From Paenibacillus stellifer (GTDB taxonomy: Bacteria; Bacillota; Bacilli; Paenibacillales; Paenibacillaceae): a DNA stretch of 64,000 nt. The notes under the pieces were generated by a model. It did no database searches and was not told the origin of the DNA. It saw only the letters and a program-made list of their open reading frames with translations. Each line of letters starts with the position of its first letter. The first letter of the stretch is position 1. Position numbers and translations under genes: made by a program. The stretch is from positions 154,501-218,500 of the forward strand of contig NZ_CP009286.1 of assembly GCF_000758685.1 (NCBI RefSeq). Direction: 5' to 3'. Shown one piece after another: positions 8,568 to 18,517 of the stretch.

Positions 8568-9233
8568 ATGTACCGAAAGGCCTTTTATGCCATGGACCGC
8601 GCCACGCCGGTTCCGGCCCTGATCCGCAATTACGGGGAGGCTGACTTTGCCGGGCTGATCGAGATCCAGTCCGAAGCGTTCCCTCCGCCTTATCCGAGCG
8701 ATTTGTGGTGGAACGAGGAACAGCTTGCGAGCCATATCGCCCATTTTCCCGAGGGTGCGCTCTGTATCGAGGTGAACGGCGAGCTGGCTGGCTCCGTCAC
8801 TTCTCTGCTGATGGATTACCAGCCCTTGGGCAAGGCCCACTCCTGGCCTGCGGTGACGGATGACGGCTATATCCGGAATCATAAGCAGGACGGGAACTCG
8901 CTGTATGTCGCCGACATCTGTGTCCGGCCGAAATACCGGAAGCTGGGGCTCGGACGGGAGCTGATCGCCTCCCTGTACCATGTCGTTGTGCAGCTGCAGC
9001 TTGACCGGCTGCTGGGAGCCGGCCGGATGCCGGGCTATCACCGGTACGCCGCCGAGATGTCGGCGGAGCGGTATTTGGAGGAGGTCGTCGCCGGCCGTCT
9101 GCAGGACCCGGTCATCACCTTTCTTCTCCGGTGCGGCCGAACGCCGCTCGGTGTGGCCGACAATTACATTGAGGATGAAGAGTCGCGGAATTACGCCGCA
9201 CTGATGGAGTGGCGGAATCCCTTTAAGGCCTGA
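8568..9233 (+). CDS. GNAT acetyltransferase, YhcX N-terminal-domain-like
   Basis: A 221-aa acyl-CoA N-acyltransferase. The core acetyl-CoA loop is VRPKYRKLGLGRELI (about 123-137). The segments LGAGRMPGYHRYAAEMSAERYLEEV and DPVITFLL, and the terminal ALMEWRNPF, resemble the GNAT half of YhcX-type fusions. It lies 13 bp after the nitrilase gene with its own AGGAGG site, so the pair looks like a split form of YhcX with the order reversed. The substrate is unknown. Confidence 0.8.
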   Translation: MYRKAFYAMDRATPVPALIRNYGEADFAGLIEIQSEAFPPPYPSDLWWNEEQLASHIAHFPEGALCIEVNGELAGSVTSLLMDYQPLGKAHSWPAVTDDGYIRNHKQDGNSLYVADICVRPKYRKLGLGRELIASLYHVVVQLQLDRLLGAGRMPGYHRYAAEMSAERYLEEVVAGRLQDPVITFLLRCGRTPLGVADNYIEDEESRNYAALMEWRNPFKA

Positions 9234-9263
9234 AGCGCAAGTTCCGAAGCGCAAGTTCTGAAG
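9232..9263. repeat. Short direct repeat at the GNAT stop codon
   Basis: GAAGCGCAAGTTC occurs twice with 15-bp periodicity, plus a partial third copy, starting over the TGA stop of the gene before it. It is probably a small replication-slippage duplication. Confidence 0.6.
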
Positions 9264-9433
9264 TCAGGTTGAAGGCCAAGGGTGGGGCCCGGGCGGCGTC
9301 TTATTTTCCGTGTTATATTAATGAGAGAATTTAAATGAAGAAACTGGAATAATCGGAGACCGGAACCATGCGGCTCCATCGGATAAATCCATCCATAATT
9401 AGTCTATCCTTAAAGGGAGAGGTGGCAGTGCTG

Positions 9434-10102
9434 ATGAACTTTACAAGAGTCAACGCCATTTCGGACCCGCTGTTCGCGGGACTTCATAAGCTGATGTCGG
9501 AGATTTTTCCGCCCGAGGAGGTGCTGGCCTTCGATCTGTGGAAGGAGCCGCTCGAAGACCCGGGCATTCGGGTGTTCGTGGCGGTGCATGAAGGCGAGGT
9601 CGTAGGGGCGACCGAATACCGGTATTACCCCGATTGGAACGTGGCGATGACCGATTTCACGATCATCGGACGGGAAGGACTCGGAATCGGACGCTTTCTC
9701 GCGCAGAACCGGATGAAGGATCTGAATGTGCTGGCGGCGGAGAACGGCACACAGCTTCTCGGCATGTTCGCCGAGATTTACGACCCTTATCGCGCGGATT
9801 ACAGCTTCGGCGGCATCAAGCCGATGGACCCTTTTGTCCGCCGTGAGGTGCTGTCGCATCTTGGCTACCAACGCATCGATTTCCCGTATGTTCATCCATC
9901 CTGGCAGGGAGACGGGGAAGCCGTGAGCGGTCTGGATCTTTGCTTCATGCCCGGCGATGATGAGATGAGCCATATCCCGGCGGCGCTCGTGGCCGATTTC
10001 CTGACCCGCTACTACTCGGTACTGCCGGACAAGCCGAAGGCATGGGAGGATATGGTGGCGGGCCTGCGGATGTGGGAATCGGTCGCCCTGCTGCCTCTGT
10101 AG
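9434..10102 (+). CDS. GNAT-like acetyltransferase
   Basis: About 222 aa. The motif FTIIGREGLGIGRFLAQN is a likely acetyl-CoA-binding region of a GNAT fold, preceded by VFVAVHEGEVVGATEYRYYPDWN, a typical strand pair. The substrate is unknown. The frame is open from ATG 9368, which has no ribosome-binding site; ATG 9434 (or GTG 9428) follows GGGAGAGGTGG and is preferred. It is separated from the upstream GNAT by 200 bp and appears to be its own transcript. Confidence 0.7.
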   Translation: MNFTRVNAISDPLFAGLHKLMSEIFPPEEVLAFDLWKEPLEDPGIRVFVAVHEGEVVGATEYRYYPDWNVAMTDFTIIGREGLGIGRFLAQNRMKDLNVLAAENGTQLLGMFAEIYDPYRADYSFGGIKPMDPFVRREVLSHLGYQRIDFPYVHPSWQGDGEAVSGLDLCFMPGDDEMSHIPAALVADFLTRYYSVLPDKPKAWEDMVAGLRMWESVALLPL

Positions 10103-10248
10103 CAAGAGCCGCCTGAAGCGGCAATATTGCAATGTTCATGGAATCTGGCGATTGAATTGCTCCGGCGAACTGGATATAGTAGTACAATGGAAGATGCCCG
10201 TGCTTGATCGTGAAGGCGAAGCAGGCCAATGAAGTGGAGGTGCCCGAA

Positions 10249-10692
10249 ATGTCTGATCAACGTCCGGATAAATACGGCGTTTCCGTTACGCTTGCCAGTC
10301 GGCACGAGGGAGAGGCCAATGTGCTGAATGTCAGCGGCGAAGCCGTGATTAAGGGGCGGCAGCTGTTCATCCGTTTCGAAGAGCCCGGAGAGGGACCGGA
10401 AGGACAGGCAGAGGCGGTTCGGACAACGGTTAAAATCATGGAAGACGAAATCCGGATTATCCGCCATGGCGGCGTGCAGTCCGAGCAGTCCTTCCGGCAT
10501 GGAAGCCGGCTTCCGGGATTTTACCGTTCTCCCTATATCCAGTTTAATCTCTCCACCGAGACGAGCGCACTTGGCATTGCGCGTGAAGGACGTTCGCTGA
10601 CGGCTTCCTGGGAGTATGAGTTATTCGTCTACGACGAGCCGTCGGGACAGTTCGCCATTAGTTTGCATATACAGGAGGAACCTTTAGTATGA
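10249..10692 (+). CDS. ywiB: YwiB family DUF1934 protein
   Basis: A 147-aa protein of the DUF1934 calycin-like beta-barrel family, of unknown biochemical role. The C-terminal part ([21 protein letters not shown], then [21 protein letters not shown]) is typical. It immediately precedes argS, as in B. subtilis. The frame opens at 10204, but ATG 10249 has GTGGAGGTG upstream and starts the recognisable protein. The stop overlaps the argS start by 4 bp (ATGA), implying translational coupling. Confidence 0.82.
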   Translation: MSDQRPDKYGVSVTLASRHEGEANVLNVSGEAVIKGRQLFIRFEEPGEGPEGQAEAVRTTVKIMEDEIRIIRHGGVQSEQSFRHGSRLPGFYRSPYIQFNLSTETSALGIAREGRSLTASWEYELFVYDEPSGQFAISLHIQEEPLV

Positions 10693-12374
10693 CACAAAGT
10701 CAAAATCCGCTTGCCCTGATTCATGAAAAAGTGCAGGCGGCCATTGCCGACGCGGTGGTAGCCGCAGGTCTTGTCCAGCGGGAGGAGCTTCCGGCATTTG
10801 TGCTGGAAGTGCCGAAAGACAAGTCGCACGGCGATTTGGCGACTAATGCCGCCATGCAGCTTACGAAGATCGCGAAGCGGAATCCGCGGCAGATCGCCGA
10901 AGCCATTATCGAGCATCTGGATACGCAGAGCGCGTCGATCGAGAAGGCGGAAATCGCCGGACCGGGCTTCATCAACTTCACCTTGTCGAAATCGTACCTC
11001 TATCCGGTAATCGCGCTTGTCCATGAGCAGGGAGACAATTACGGCCGGATCGAGACGGGCAAGGGGCAGAAGGTCGAAGTCGAGTTCGTCAGCGCCAACC
11101 CGACGGGAAGCCTGCATTTGGGACATGCCCGCGGCGCTGCCGTAGGCGATGCGCTGTGCAACGTGCTGGATTTCGCGGGCTACGAGGTAACGCGCGAATA
11201 CTATATTAATGATGCGGGCAATCAGGTCAACAACCTGAGCAAATCGATCGAGGCCCGTTATCTGCAAGAGCTCGGACAGGAAGCCGAGATGCCGGAGGAC
11301 GGCTACCATGGCGAGGACATCAAAGGCTTCGCCAAAGAGCTTGTAGCCGAGAAAGGCGACTCGCTGCTTGCGATGGCGCCGGGCGACCGCGCCGCGCTCC
11401 TCCGCAACTATGGTCTTGAGAAGGAGCTCGACAAGATCAAGCGCGACCTGGGCCGGTTCCGCGTCTCCTTCGACATCTGGTACAGCGAGACATCGCTCTA
11501 TGAGAACGGCCAGGTGCTGCGTGCGCTGGACCAGCTTCGCGACCGCGGAGAGGTGTACGAGCAGGACGGCGCGACCTGGCTGCAGACGACCAAGTACGGG
11601 GATGACAAAGACCGCGTGCTGATCAAGAACGACGGCACCTACACATACCTGACGCCGGACATCGCGTACCATAGTGATAAGTACGGACGGGGTTACAATA
11701 AAATGATCAACATCTGGGGCGCCGACCATCACGGCTACATCCCCCGGATGAAGGCCGCCATGGCCTCGCTCGGCAATGATCCGGACAAGCTGGTCGTGCT
11801 GATCGCCCAGATGGTCAGCCTGTTCCAGGACGGCGAGAAGGTGAAGATGTCCAAGCGGACCGGCAAGGCGGTCACGATGGAGGATCTCATGGACGAGGTC
11901 GGCATCGACGCGATTCGCTATTTCTTCACCATGCGCAGCATGGACTCGCATCTGGACTTCGACATGGATCTCGCGGTTTCGACCTCGAACGAGAACCCGG
12001 TGTTCTACGTGCAGTATGCCCATGCACGCGTCTGCAGCGTCTTCCGCCAGGCCGAAGAGCAAGGCGTTGCGCTGCCGGACCCGGCAGCCGTCGATTTCTC
12101 GAAGCTGTCGACGGAGCACGAGTACGCGCTGCTGCGCAAGATCGGCGAGCTGCCGTCCGAGATCGCCCTTGCCGCCGACGGCTACGCGCCGCATCGCCTG
12201 ATCCGCTATGTGTACGAGCTGGCTTCGCTCTTCCACAGCTACTACAAGGCGGAGCGCGTCATCACCGATGACGCGGCCCAAACGCTCGCGCGCCTCGCAC
12301 TGCTCGGCGCCGTGCGCCAGACCATCGCCAACGTGCTGCGCCTCGTTGGCGTGAGCGCGCCCGACCGCATGTAG
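10689..12374 (+). CDS. argS: Arginyl-tRNA synthetase
   Basis: A class I aminoacyl-tRNA synthetase that charges tRNA-Arg, 561 aa. It shows an N-terminal additional domain, the HIGH-equivalent HLGH at 143-146 after SANPTGS, KMSKR near residue 386, and the DALR anticodon-binding domain at the C-terminus ending in [13 protein letters not shown]. It has full length. It overlaps ywiB by 4 bp, with AGGAGGAA inside the ywiB end serving as ribosome-binding site. A bidirectional terminator closes the transcript. Confidence 0.97.
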   Translation: MTQSQNPLALIHEKVQAAIADAVVAAGLVQREELPAFVLEVPKDKSHGDLATNAAMQLTKIAKRNPRQIAEAIIEHLDTQSASIEKAEIAGPGFINFTLSKSYLYPVIALVHEQGDNYGRIETGKGQKVEVEFVSANPTGSLHLGHARGAAVGDALCNVLDFAGYEVTREYYINDAGNQVNNLSKSIEARYLQELGQEAEMPEDGYHGEDIKGFAKELVAEKGDSLLAMAPGDRAALLRNYGLEKELDKIKRDLGRFRVSFDIWYSETSLYENGQVLRALDQLRDRGEVYEQDGATWLQTTKYGDDKDRVLIKNDGTYTYLTPDIAYHSDKYGRGYNKMINIWGADHHGYIPRMKAAMASLGNDPDKLVVLIAQMVSLFQDGEKVKMSKRTGKAVTMEDLMDEVGIDAIRYFFTMRSMDSHLDFDMDLAVSTSNENPVFYVQYAHARVCSVFRQAEEQGVALPDPAAVDFSKLSTEHEYALLRKIGELPSEIALAADGYAPHRLIRYVYELASLFHSYYKAERVITDDAAQTLARLALLGAVRQTIANVLRLVGVSAPDRM

Positions 12375-12432
12375 GGCGCGAACGTCCCGCCGCCGGGCCG
12401 GCCTTCCTGTCCGGAAGGCGCCCGGCCCATGC

Positions 12433-12481
12433 AAGAAAGCCGCTCCCGCATCTGATCCTTCAGCGCGGGAGCGGCTTTCTT
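12433..12481. terminator. Bidirectional terminator between argS and the subtilase gene
   Basis: A perfect 17-bp stem, AAGAAAGCCGCTCCCGC/GCGGGAGCGGCTTTCTT, sits between convergent genes and has A/T-rich ends that serve either strand. Confidence 0.9.
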
Positions 12482-12513
12482 GCGTCAAGCGCCCGCCGAA
12501 CATGCGCGGCGGG

Positions 12514-13704
12514 CTATTCCGGGGCGCCCGGCTCCGCACGGCGGGCGCCGGCTTTGGCGCGTGTGCCGATGCGGAGCAGGCGCACGGCGTCGAGCGCGCC
12601 CCCGCCGAGCCGGGCGCGCTTCTGGCCCCCCCGCAGCAGCAGCGGCACCGTGCTGCGGCGCAGGGCGAGCTTCAGCTCCCGGGGGGTAATCCCGGGACGC
12701 AGGGCGAGCAGCAGGGCGGCGGCTCCCGTTACATGGGAGGTCGCCATGGAGGTGCCGCTCATCTCCTTGTAGCTCTCCTTCAGCCAGCAGGAGCTCACTT
12801 TTTCGCCCGGGCCGTGAACATCAATATAGCCGCCCCGGTTGCTGAAAGACGCGACGCGCCGCTTGCGGTCGATCGCGCCTACGGCGATCGTCTCCGGATA
12901 ACGGGCCGGATAGTCGCCGCCGCGCTTGCCGTCATTGCCCGAGGAGGCGATGATCGGGATGCCGGCCCGGTAGGCTTTGACGACCACCTCGTGCAGCGCC
13001 TTGCTCCGGGTCTTCATGCCGAAGCTCATATTGATGAGATCGATCCGGTTCTGCACGCACCAGTCGATGCCAAGCACGATGTCCGAGACATACGCGGCTC
13101 CGCTGTGATCGAAGGCTTTGACAGGTACGATGACGGCTCTTGGGGCGACACCCATCATGCCCTTCAGGCCGCCTGAGGCGGCGAGCGTTCCGGCGATATG
13201 GGTGCCATGGCCATTGTCGTCGATGGGCAGCATGCCGCGGTGCAGCAGATTGATGCCCGAGGCCAGAGAGGCCTTTAGGTCGGGATGGAGGAAATCGACG
13301 CCCGTGTCAATCAGACCGATTTTGACATGAACGCCGGTGGACCTGGACCAGGCCTCCGGGGCCCGAATGGCCCGGACGCCCCAGGGAATGGAGGAGGGGG
13401 GAGTCTGCGCGACGGAGGATGAGGAGTACGAGTGGATCTGAATTCGCGAATCTTCCTCAACGGCGATCAGGCTGGCGTATTTGCGCATCAGCTTGAAGGC
13501 TCCGGCAGCCGGAACGATGAAGGCCCGGATCAGCGGGGAGGCTTTAACTTTGCGAAGTCCTGTACGCCGCGCCTTCAGCTGCTTCAACTGTGCGAGTGCG
13601 CCGGCATACTGACGGGAGTTATGGAAGGTGAGGATGCGCCGTTCCCCGTAGGGGCCGGCCGCGATTTCTTCATGCACCGACTGCCAAAAAGCGTAATAGT
13701 CCAT
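12514..13704 (-). CDS. S8 family serine peptidase (subtilase), apparently not exported
   Basis: A 396-aa subtilisin-type protease. Catalytic Asp133 (GLIDTGVD), His166 (NGHGTH), oxyanion Asn257 (SSGND) and Ser319 (SGTSMATSH) are all present. Residues 1-95 resemble an inhibitor-I9-like propeptide and contain no signal peptide, so it may be intracellular or exported by another route. The frame stays open to 14151, antisense to rpoE, but ATG 13704 has GAGGGGA upstream and gives a sensible N-terminus. It is convergent with argS and divergent from rpoE; neither block includes such a gene in B. subtilis. Confidence 0.85.
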   Translation of the reverse strand: MDYYAFWQSVHEEIAAGPYGERRILTFHNSRQYAGALAQLKQLKARRTGLRKVKASPLIRAFIVPAAGAFKLMRKYASLIAVEEDSRIQIHSYSSSSVAQTPPSSIPWGVRAIRAPEAWSRSTGVHVKIGLIDTGVDFLHPDLKASLASGINLLHRGMLPIDDNGHGTHIAGTLAASGGLKGMMGVAPRAVIVPVKAFDHSGAAYVSDIVLGIDWCVQNRIDLINMSFGMKTRSKALHEVVVKAYRAGIPIIASSGNDGKRGGDYPARYPETIAVGAIDRKRRVASFSNRGGYIDVHGPGEKVSSCWLKESYKEMSGTSMATSHVTGAAALLLALRPGITPRELKLALRRSTVPLLLRGGQKRARLGGGALDAVRLLRIGTRAKAGARRAEPGAPE

Positions 13705-13805
13705 AGTCAGCCATCCCCTCTTGTTGCCTTGCTTCCATATGGTATGTGAACGGGGCGGGGGCCGCATGGGAACTTGCCCTTTTTTGGCGAAATGGGCCGC
13801 CTGTC

Positions 13806-13834
13806 GTGTCAAACGAATGCCGGGAACATACAAT
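13806..13834 (+). promoter_or_regulatory. Possible promoter for the RNA upstream of rpoE
   Basis: TACAAT at 13829-13834 lies 17 bp after a poor -35, GTGTCA at 13806-13811. It would start transcription just before the first of three hairpins. Confidence 0.3.
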
Positions 13835-13840
13835 AACGTA

Positions 13841-13932
13841 AGGAGGCTACAGCCCTCCTGCGCAGCACAAGCCGCAAGGAGCTTATCCTTGGCGCGGATA
13901 CAGTCAGGTGCGGAGGATTTCCTCCGCCTTTT
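13841..13932 (+). ncRNA. Candidate small RNA or rpoE leader with terminator
   Basis: Three consecutive hairpins: AGGAGGC/GCCCTCCT at 13841-13859, CAAGGA/TCCTTG at 13875-13891, and GCGGAGG/CCTCCGC at 13910-13927, the last followed by CTTTTC as a terminator. No reading frame with a ribosome-binding site fits. It could be a roughly 90-nt small RNA or an attenuated leader of rpoE. I do not recognise a known riboswitch or T-box in it. Confidence 0.4.
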
Positions 13933-14059
13933 CATGTGTGGAAAAAGACCGGGCCGGCGCTTGGACAAGCTGCCCGGATTGGACTTGCATTTTGTTCCCA
14001 AATAGGTTTTACTTAGGTTTGTTAATGGATATAAGCGTGAGAGGAAGTGTCCCATTAAA

Positions 14060-14629
14060 TTGAGTACACCACTTAATTTGAAGCTCGATCCCGAGAAAAT
14101 CAAAGAAATGCCGATGGTCGACCTGGCTTTTCTGATTTTGAAAGCGGCCAATACGCCGTTCTACTACCGCGATCTGATGGCTGAGGTAGCCAAGATGCGC
14201 GGCATGAGCGAAGAGGAAATCAACGATACGATTGCCCAGTTATATACCGAAATCAATATCGACGGCCGTTTTGCCTGCGTCGGAACGAATCTGTGGGGCT
14301 TGAAGCGCTGGTATCCGCTGGAACGCTCCGATGATCCGGTGGCCAATTCCAAGCGTCCGCGCATCATCAATGACGAGGATGACGATCTCGACGATGATGA
14401 TTTTACCGAAGAAGAAGACTACTCCGGCGACGACGACGATTTCGATGCCATCGACGAGGATCGCGACGATCTGTACTCCGACGATGACAGCGAAGAGGAA
14501 GTTGACGACGACGTGGTGCTGGACGACGAGGAAATGGACAACGAAGAAATCGACGAGGACGACGAAGAATCCGAAGATGACCCGGAAGAAGAAGGGGATT
14601 CTGACGAGGACGACGAGGATAAGTATTAA
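14060..14629 (+). CDS. rpoE: DNA-directed RNA polymerase delta subunit
   Basis: The delta subunit raises RNA polymerase specificity and recycling in Firmicutes. It has 189 aa: an N-terminal HARE-HTH domain (about 12-85, MVDLAFLILKAANTPFYYRDLM and the GRFACVGTNLWGLKRWYP core) and a very acidic, disordered tail (about 105-189) of Asp and Glu. Translation starts at TTG 14060 with GAGAGGAAG about 12 nt upstream; no better in-frame ATG exists. It precedes pyrG as in B. subtilis. The tail is built of repetitive GAC/GAA codons. Confidence 0.95.
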   Translation: MSTPLNLKLDPEKIKEMPMVDLAFLILKAANTPFYYRDLMAEVAKMRGMSEEEINDTIAQLYTEINIDGRFACVGTNLWGLKRWYPLERSDDPVANSKRPRIINDEDDDLDDDDFTEEEDYSGDDDDFDAIDEDRDDLYSDDDSEEEVDDDVVLDDEEMDNEEIDEDDEESEDDPEEEGDSDEDDEDKY

Positions 14630-14729
14630 GCCCGAAATGGGTGATAATTCTTCCTTGACATTGATAAAGCCGACAGGGTAAACTAATTGTTGGGCTTATG
14701 ATGAAAGTCAATTCTATATTTTCAAAAAT

Positions 14730-14770
14730 AAAAAGTGCCCCCGGTTCTGCGGGTGTCACTTTTTTGTTTT
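14730..14770 (+). terminator. Terminator between rpoE and pyrG
   Basis: AAAAGTG/CACTTTT with an inner CCC/GGG stem is followed by TTTTTTGTTTTTT. rpoE and pyrG are thus mainly separate transcripts. Confidence 0.75.
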
Positions 14771-14778
14771 TTAAATAG

Positions 14779-16533
<1,755 letters not shown>

Positions 16534-16586
16534 GGAACATTCCCGGATTGACCGCCGGATGAAGTCAGCATGAAGATGAAGAGAAG

Positions 16587-16609
16587 GGCCTCCTTAACTA
16601 ACGGAGGCC
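16587..16609 (+). repeat. Left hairpin copy flanking the insertion element
   Basis: GGCCTCC-ttaactaac-GGAGGCC is a perfect 7-bp stem but lacks a T-tract because the insertion element follows directly. It nearly matches the hairpin at 18284-18305, which keeps the T-tract. It is probably the original pyrG terminator stem. Confidence 0.7.
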
Positions 16610-16630
16610 ACTGAAAAAGTCCATCTCATA

Positions 16631-16678
16631 GAAAAAGGTACAGTCTTTCAATTAAATTGAAGAGGCTGTACCTTTTTC
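16631..16678. terminator. Hairpin insulating the left end of the insertion element
   Basis: A perfect 13-bp stem, GAAAAAGGTACAG/CTGTACCTTTTTC, has A- and T-rich flanks and can terminate in either direction. It overlaps the -35 region of the transposase promoter. Confidence 0.75.
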
Positions 16679-16686
16679 TGTATAAT
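16657..16686 (+). promoter_or_regulatory. Transposase promoter
   Basis: TTGAAG at 16657-16662 and TATAAT at 16681-16686 are 18 bp apart. The -35 lies in the loop and the spacer in the stem of the insulating hairpin, so read-through RNA could hide the start region. Confidence 0.6.
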
Positions 16687-16716
16687 GGAGTCATAACGAA
16701 AAGCGGGTGAGTGCGG

Positions 16717-18168
16717 ATGATACGGCAACAACAAACTTTAATCCTGAGTCCTTACGCGGCATTGTATGACATCGTTGTACCAAAGGACAATATGCTTCGT
16801 CAAATTAACGATTTGGTGGACTTCACTTTCATATACGAGGAACTCGAAAAGAAATACTGCTTGGACAATGGACGCAACGCCATTGACCCTATTCGCATGT
16901 TTAAATACTTGCTTCTGAAGGCAATCTTTGAATTGTCTGACGTAGATATTGTTGAGCGTTCAAAGTACGACCTCTCGTTCAAATTTTTTCTTGGCATGGC
17001 ACCAGAAGACTCGGTAATCGACCCCAGTTCTCTGACGAAATTCCGTAAACTGCGGTTGAAAGACATGAATCTCTTGGACATGCTCATTGGTAAGACCGTA
17101 GAACTTGCCATCGAGCAGAATATCCTGAAGAGCAACTCCATCATCGTCGACGCAACGCATACGAAAGCACGCTACAACCAAAAAACGCCCCAAGAAATTT
17201 TGCAAGACCGTGCACGTAAATTACGAAAAGCCGTGTATACCATGGATGAATCGGCCAAGGCCAAGATGCCGGCAAAGAATACGACGAGCGAACTCGAGGA
17301 TGAACTTACATACTGCCAAAAACTCGTCCACTTCATCGAAAACGAGAGCGGCATTGCACAGGTGCCCAAAATTCTGGAGCCGCTCAACCTGCTAAAAGAA
17401 ACGGTTGCGGATGATGTTGAGCAGCTTCGTTTGGCGGCAGATCCGGATGCGCGCGTGGGACATAAGAGTGCAGATTCCGCGTTTTTTGGATACAAAACTC
17501 ATCTTGCGATGACCGAAGAACGGATCATTACAGCGGCTGTAATTACAACAGGCGAACAGAATGACGGCAAGCAATTGCAGACGCTCATCGAAAAGAGCGT
17601 AGCGGCTGGCATGCAGGTCAAAACGGTGATTGGGGATACAGCCTATTCAGAAAAAGGAAATATTGCTTACACGAAAACAAATGAAATTGAACTGGTTTCC
17701 AAACTAAATCCGCTCATTACGCAGGGCGCGCGAAAGAAAGAAGACGAATTTTTGTTCAACAAAGATGCAGGCATGTACGTATGTCCAGCTGGACACATGG
17801 CCATTCGGAAGGCTCGGCAAGGCAAGAAGGGCGAGGGCCAAAACCAGCAGACTACCTATTATTTTGATGTGGATCAATGCAAGCGTTGCCCGCTTAGGGA
17901 AGGCTGCTACAAAGAAGGAGCCAAGAGCAAGACCTACTCCGTAACGATTAAATCTGAAGAGCACACGGAGCAGATGGCGTTCCAGGAAACGGAGTATTTT
18001 AAGACAAAAGCGAAGGAACGTTACAAAATTGAAGCGAAGAACAGTGAGCTTAAACATGGACACGGGTATGATGTAGCGATATCCTCGGGTCTGCTTGGCA
18101 TGCAGTTACAAGGTGCGATGGCCATATTTGCTGTAAACCTAAAACGAATATTAAAGATAGCAGAGTAA
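16717..18168 (+). CDS. IS1182-family transposase
   Basis: About 483 aa and apparently intact. The N-terminal DUF772-type domain (INDLVDFTFIYEELEKKYC) is typical. The DDE residues lie in IIVDATHTKA, VIGDTAYSEKGN and the C-terminal EAKNSELKHGHGYD. A Cys-rich zinc segment (CKRCPLREGCY, with an earlier YVCPAGH) precedes the last catalytic region. GTG 16711 is also in frame, but ATG 16717 is better spaced from GGGTGA. No frameshift or stop is seen, so the element may be active. Confidence 0.93.
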   Translation: MIRQQQTLILSPYAALYDIVVPKDNMLRQINDLVDFTFIYEELEKKYCLDNGRNAIDPIRMFKYLLLKAIFELSDVDIVERSKYDLSFKFFLGMAPEDSVIDPSSLTKFRKLRLKDMNLLDMLIGKTVELAIEQNILKSNSIIVDATHTKARYNQKTPQEILQDRARKLRKAVYTMDESAKAKMPAKNTTSELEDELTYCQKLVHFIENESGIAQVPKILEPLNLLKETVADDVEQLRLAADPDARVGHKSADSAFFGYKTHLAMTEERIITAAVITTGEQNDGKQLQTLIEKSVAAGMQVKTVIGDTAYSEKGNIAYTKTNEIELVSKLNPLITQGARKKEDEFLFNKDAGMYVCPAGHMAIRKARQGKKGEGQNQQTTYYFDVDQCKRCPLREGCYKEGAKSKTYSVTIKSEEHTEQMAFQETEYFKTKAKERYKIEAKNSELKHGHGYDVAISSGLLGMQLQGAMAIFAVNLKRILKIAE

Positions 18169-18190
18169 GGATAAGGAGCAATACGCCCCT

Positions 18191-18237
18191 AAAAAGAAGA
18201 CACCCTCCCCCATATACTGGGAATGGATGTCTTTTTT
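18191..18237. terminator. Terminator after the transposase
   Basis: GAAGACA/TGTCTTTTTT with an inner CCC/GGG stem, flanked by A- and T-runs, forms the right-hand insulator of the element. Confidence 0.6.
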
Positions 18238-18283
18238 ACGTATTCACTTCTCACCAAGATTGAAAAACTGTAAGTTCTTCAGC

Positions 18284-18313
18284 GGCCTCTAACTAACGGG
18301 GGCCCTTTTTTTT
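18284..18313 (+). terminator. Right hairpin copy with T-tract (former pyrG terminator)
   Basis: GGCCTC-taactaacg-GGGGCC followed by eight T residues. It almost repeats the hairpin on the left side of the insertion element. Confidence 0.65.
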
Positions 18314-18408
18314 CGCAAATCTGCCAATAGATAAAGACGAATATCAAATTTCTGCAATCTCCCTTTCGTGCTATTTTGCGGAATTAATAGACGCAATTTT
18401 ACCATTTA

Positions 18409-18437
18409 GCAGGAATCTGACAGCAAAGCACGAATAA
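18409..18437 (+). promoter_or_regulatory. Sigma-H-like promoter of spo0F
   Basis: GCAGGAATC at 18409-18417 and CACGAATAA at 18429-18437 are separated by 11 bp, matching the sigma-H pattern RnAGGAwww-N11/12-RnnGAATww except for the first base of the -10. B. subtilis spo0F also has a sigma-H promoter. An AGACGAA sequence near 18335, six of seven bases of a Spo0A box, lies upstream. Confidence 0.55.
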
Positions 18438-18517
18438 TAGTTCAACGAATGGATTGGTGGAGAGGAAAGGCGGGCGCAACAGGCATAGAGGGCTCTATAT
18501 TCGGGGGAGGTTTACAA

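Larger units (their letters stand above)
16606..18287 (+). mobile_element. IS1182-family insertion sequence
   Basis: An element of about 1.68 kb with one transposase gene. The imperfect terminal inverted repeats are GGCCACTGAAAAAGT at 16606-16620 and, reading inwards on the other strand, GGCCGCTGAAGAACT at 18287-18273. Its codon use is more AT-rich than its neighbours. Hairpin terminators just inside each end (16631-16678 and 18191-18237) isolate the transposase from outside transcription. It sits between pyrG and spo0F, in the pyrG terminator. Exact ends are uncertain because the flanking palindromes extend the terminal repeats. Confidence 0.85.

Noticed and set aside
10629..12539. Open frame of 636 codons antisense to argS
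   Set aside because: Its opposite strand encodes a complete ArgS with all motifs; no ribosome-binding site or recognisable domain on this strand.
13705..14151. N-terminal extension of the subtilase to 14151
   Set aside because: It would run antisense into rpoE and lacks a signal peptide or ribosome-binding site; ATG 13704 has a good site.
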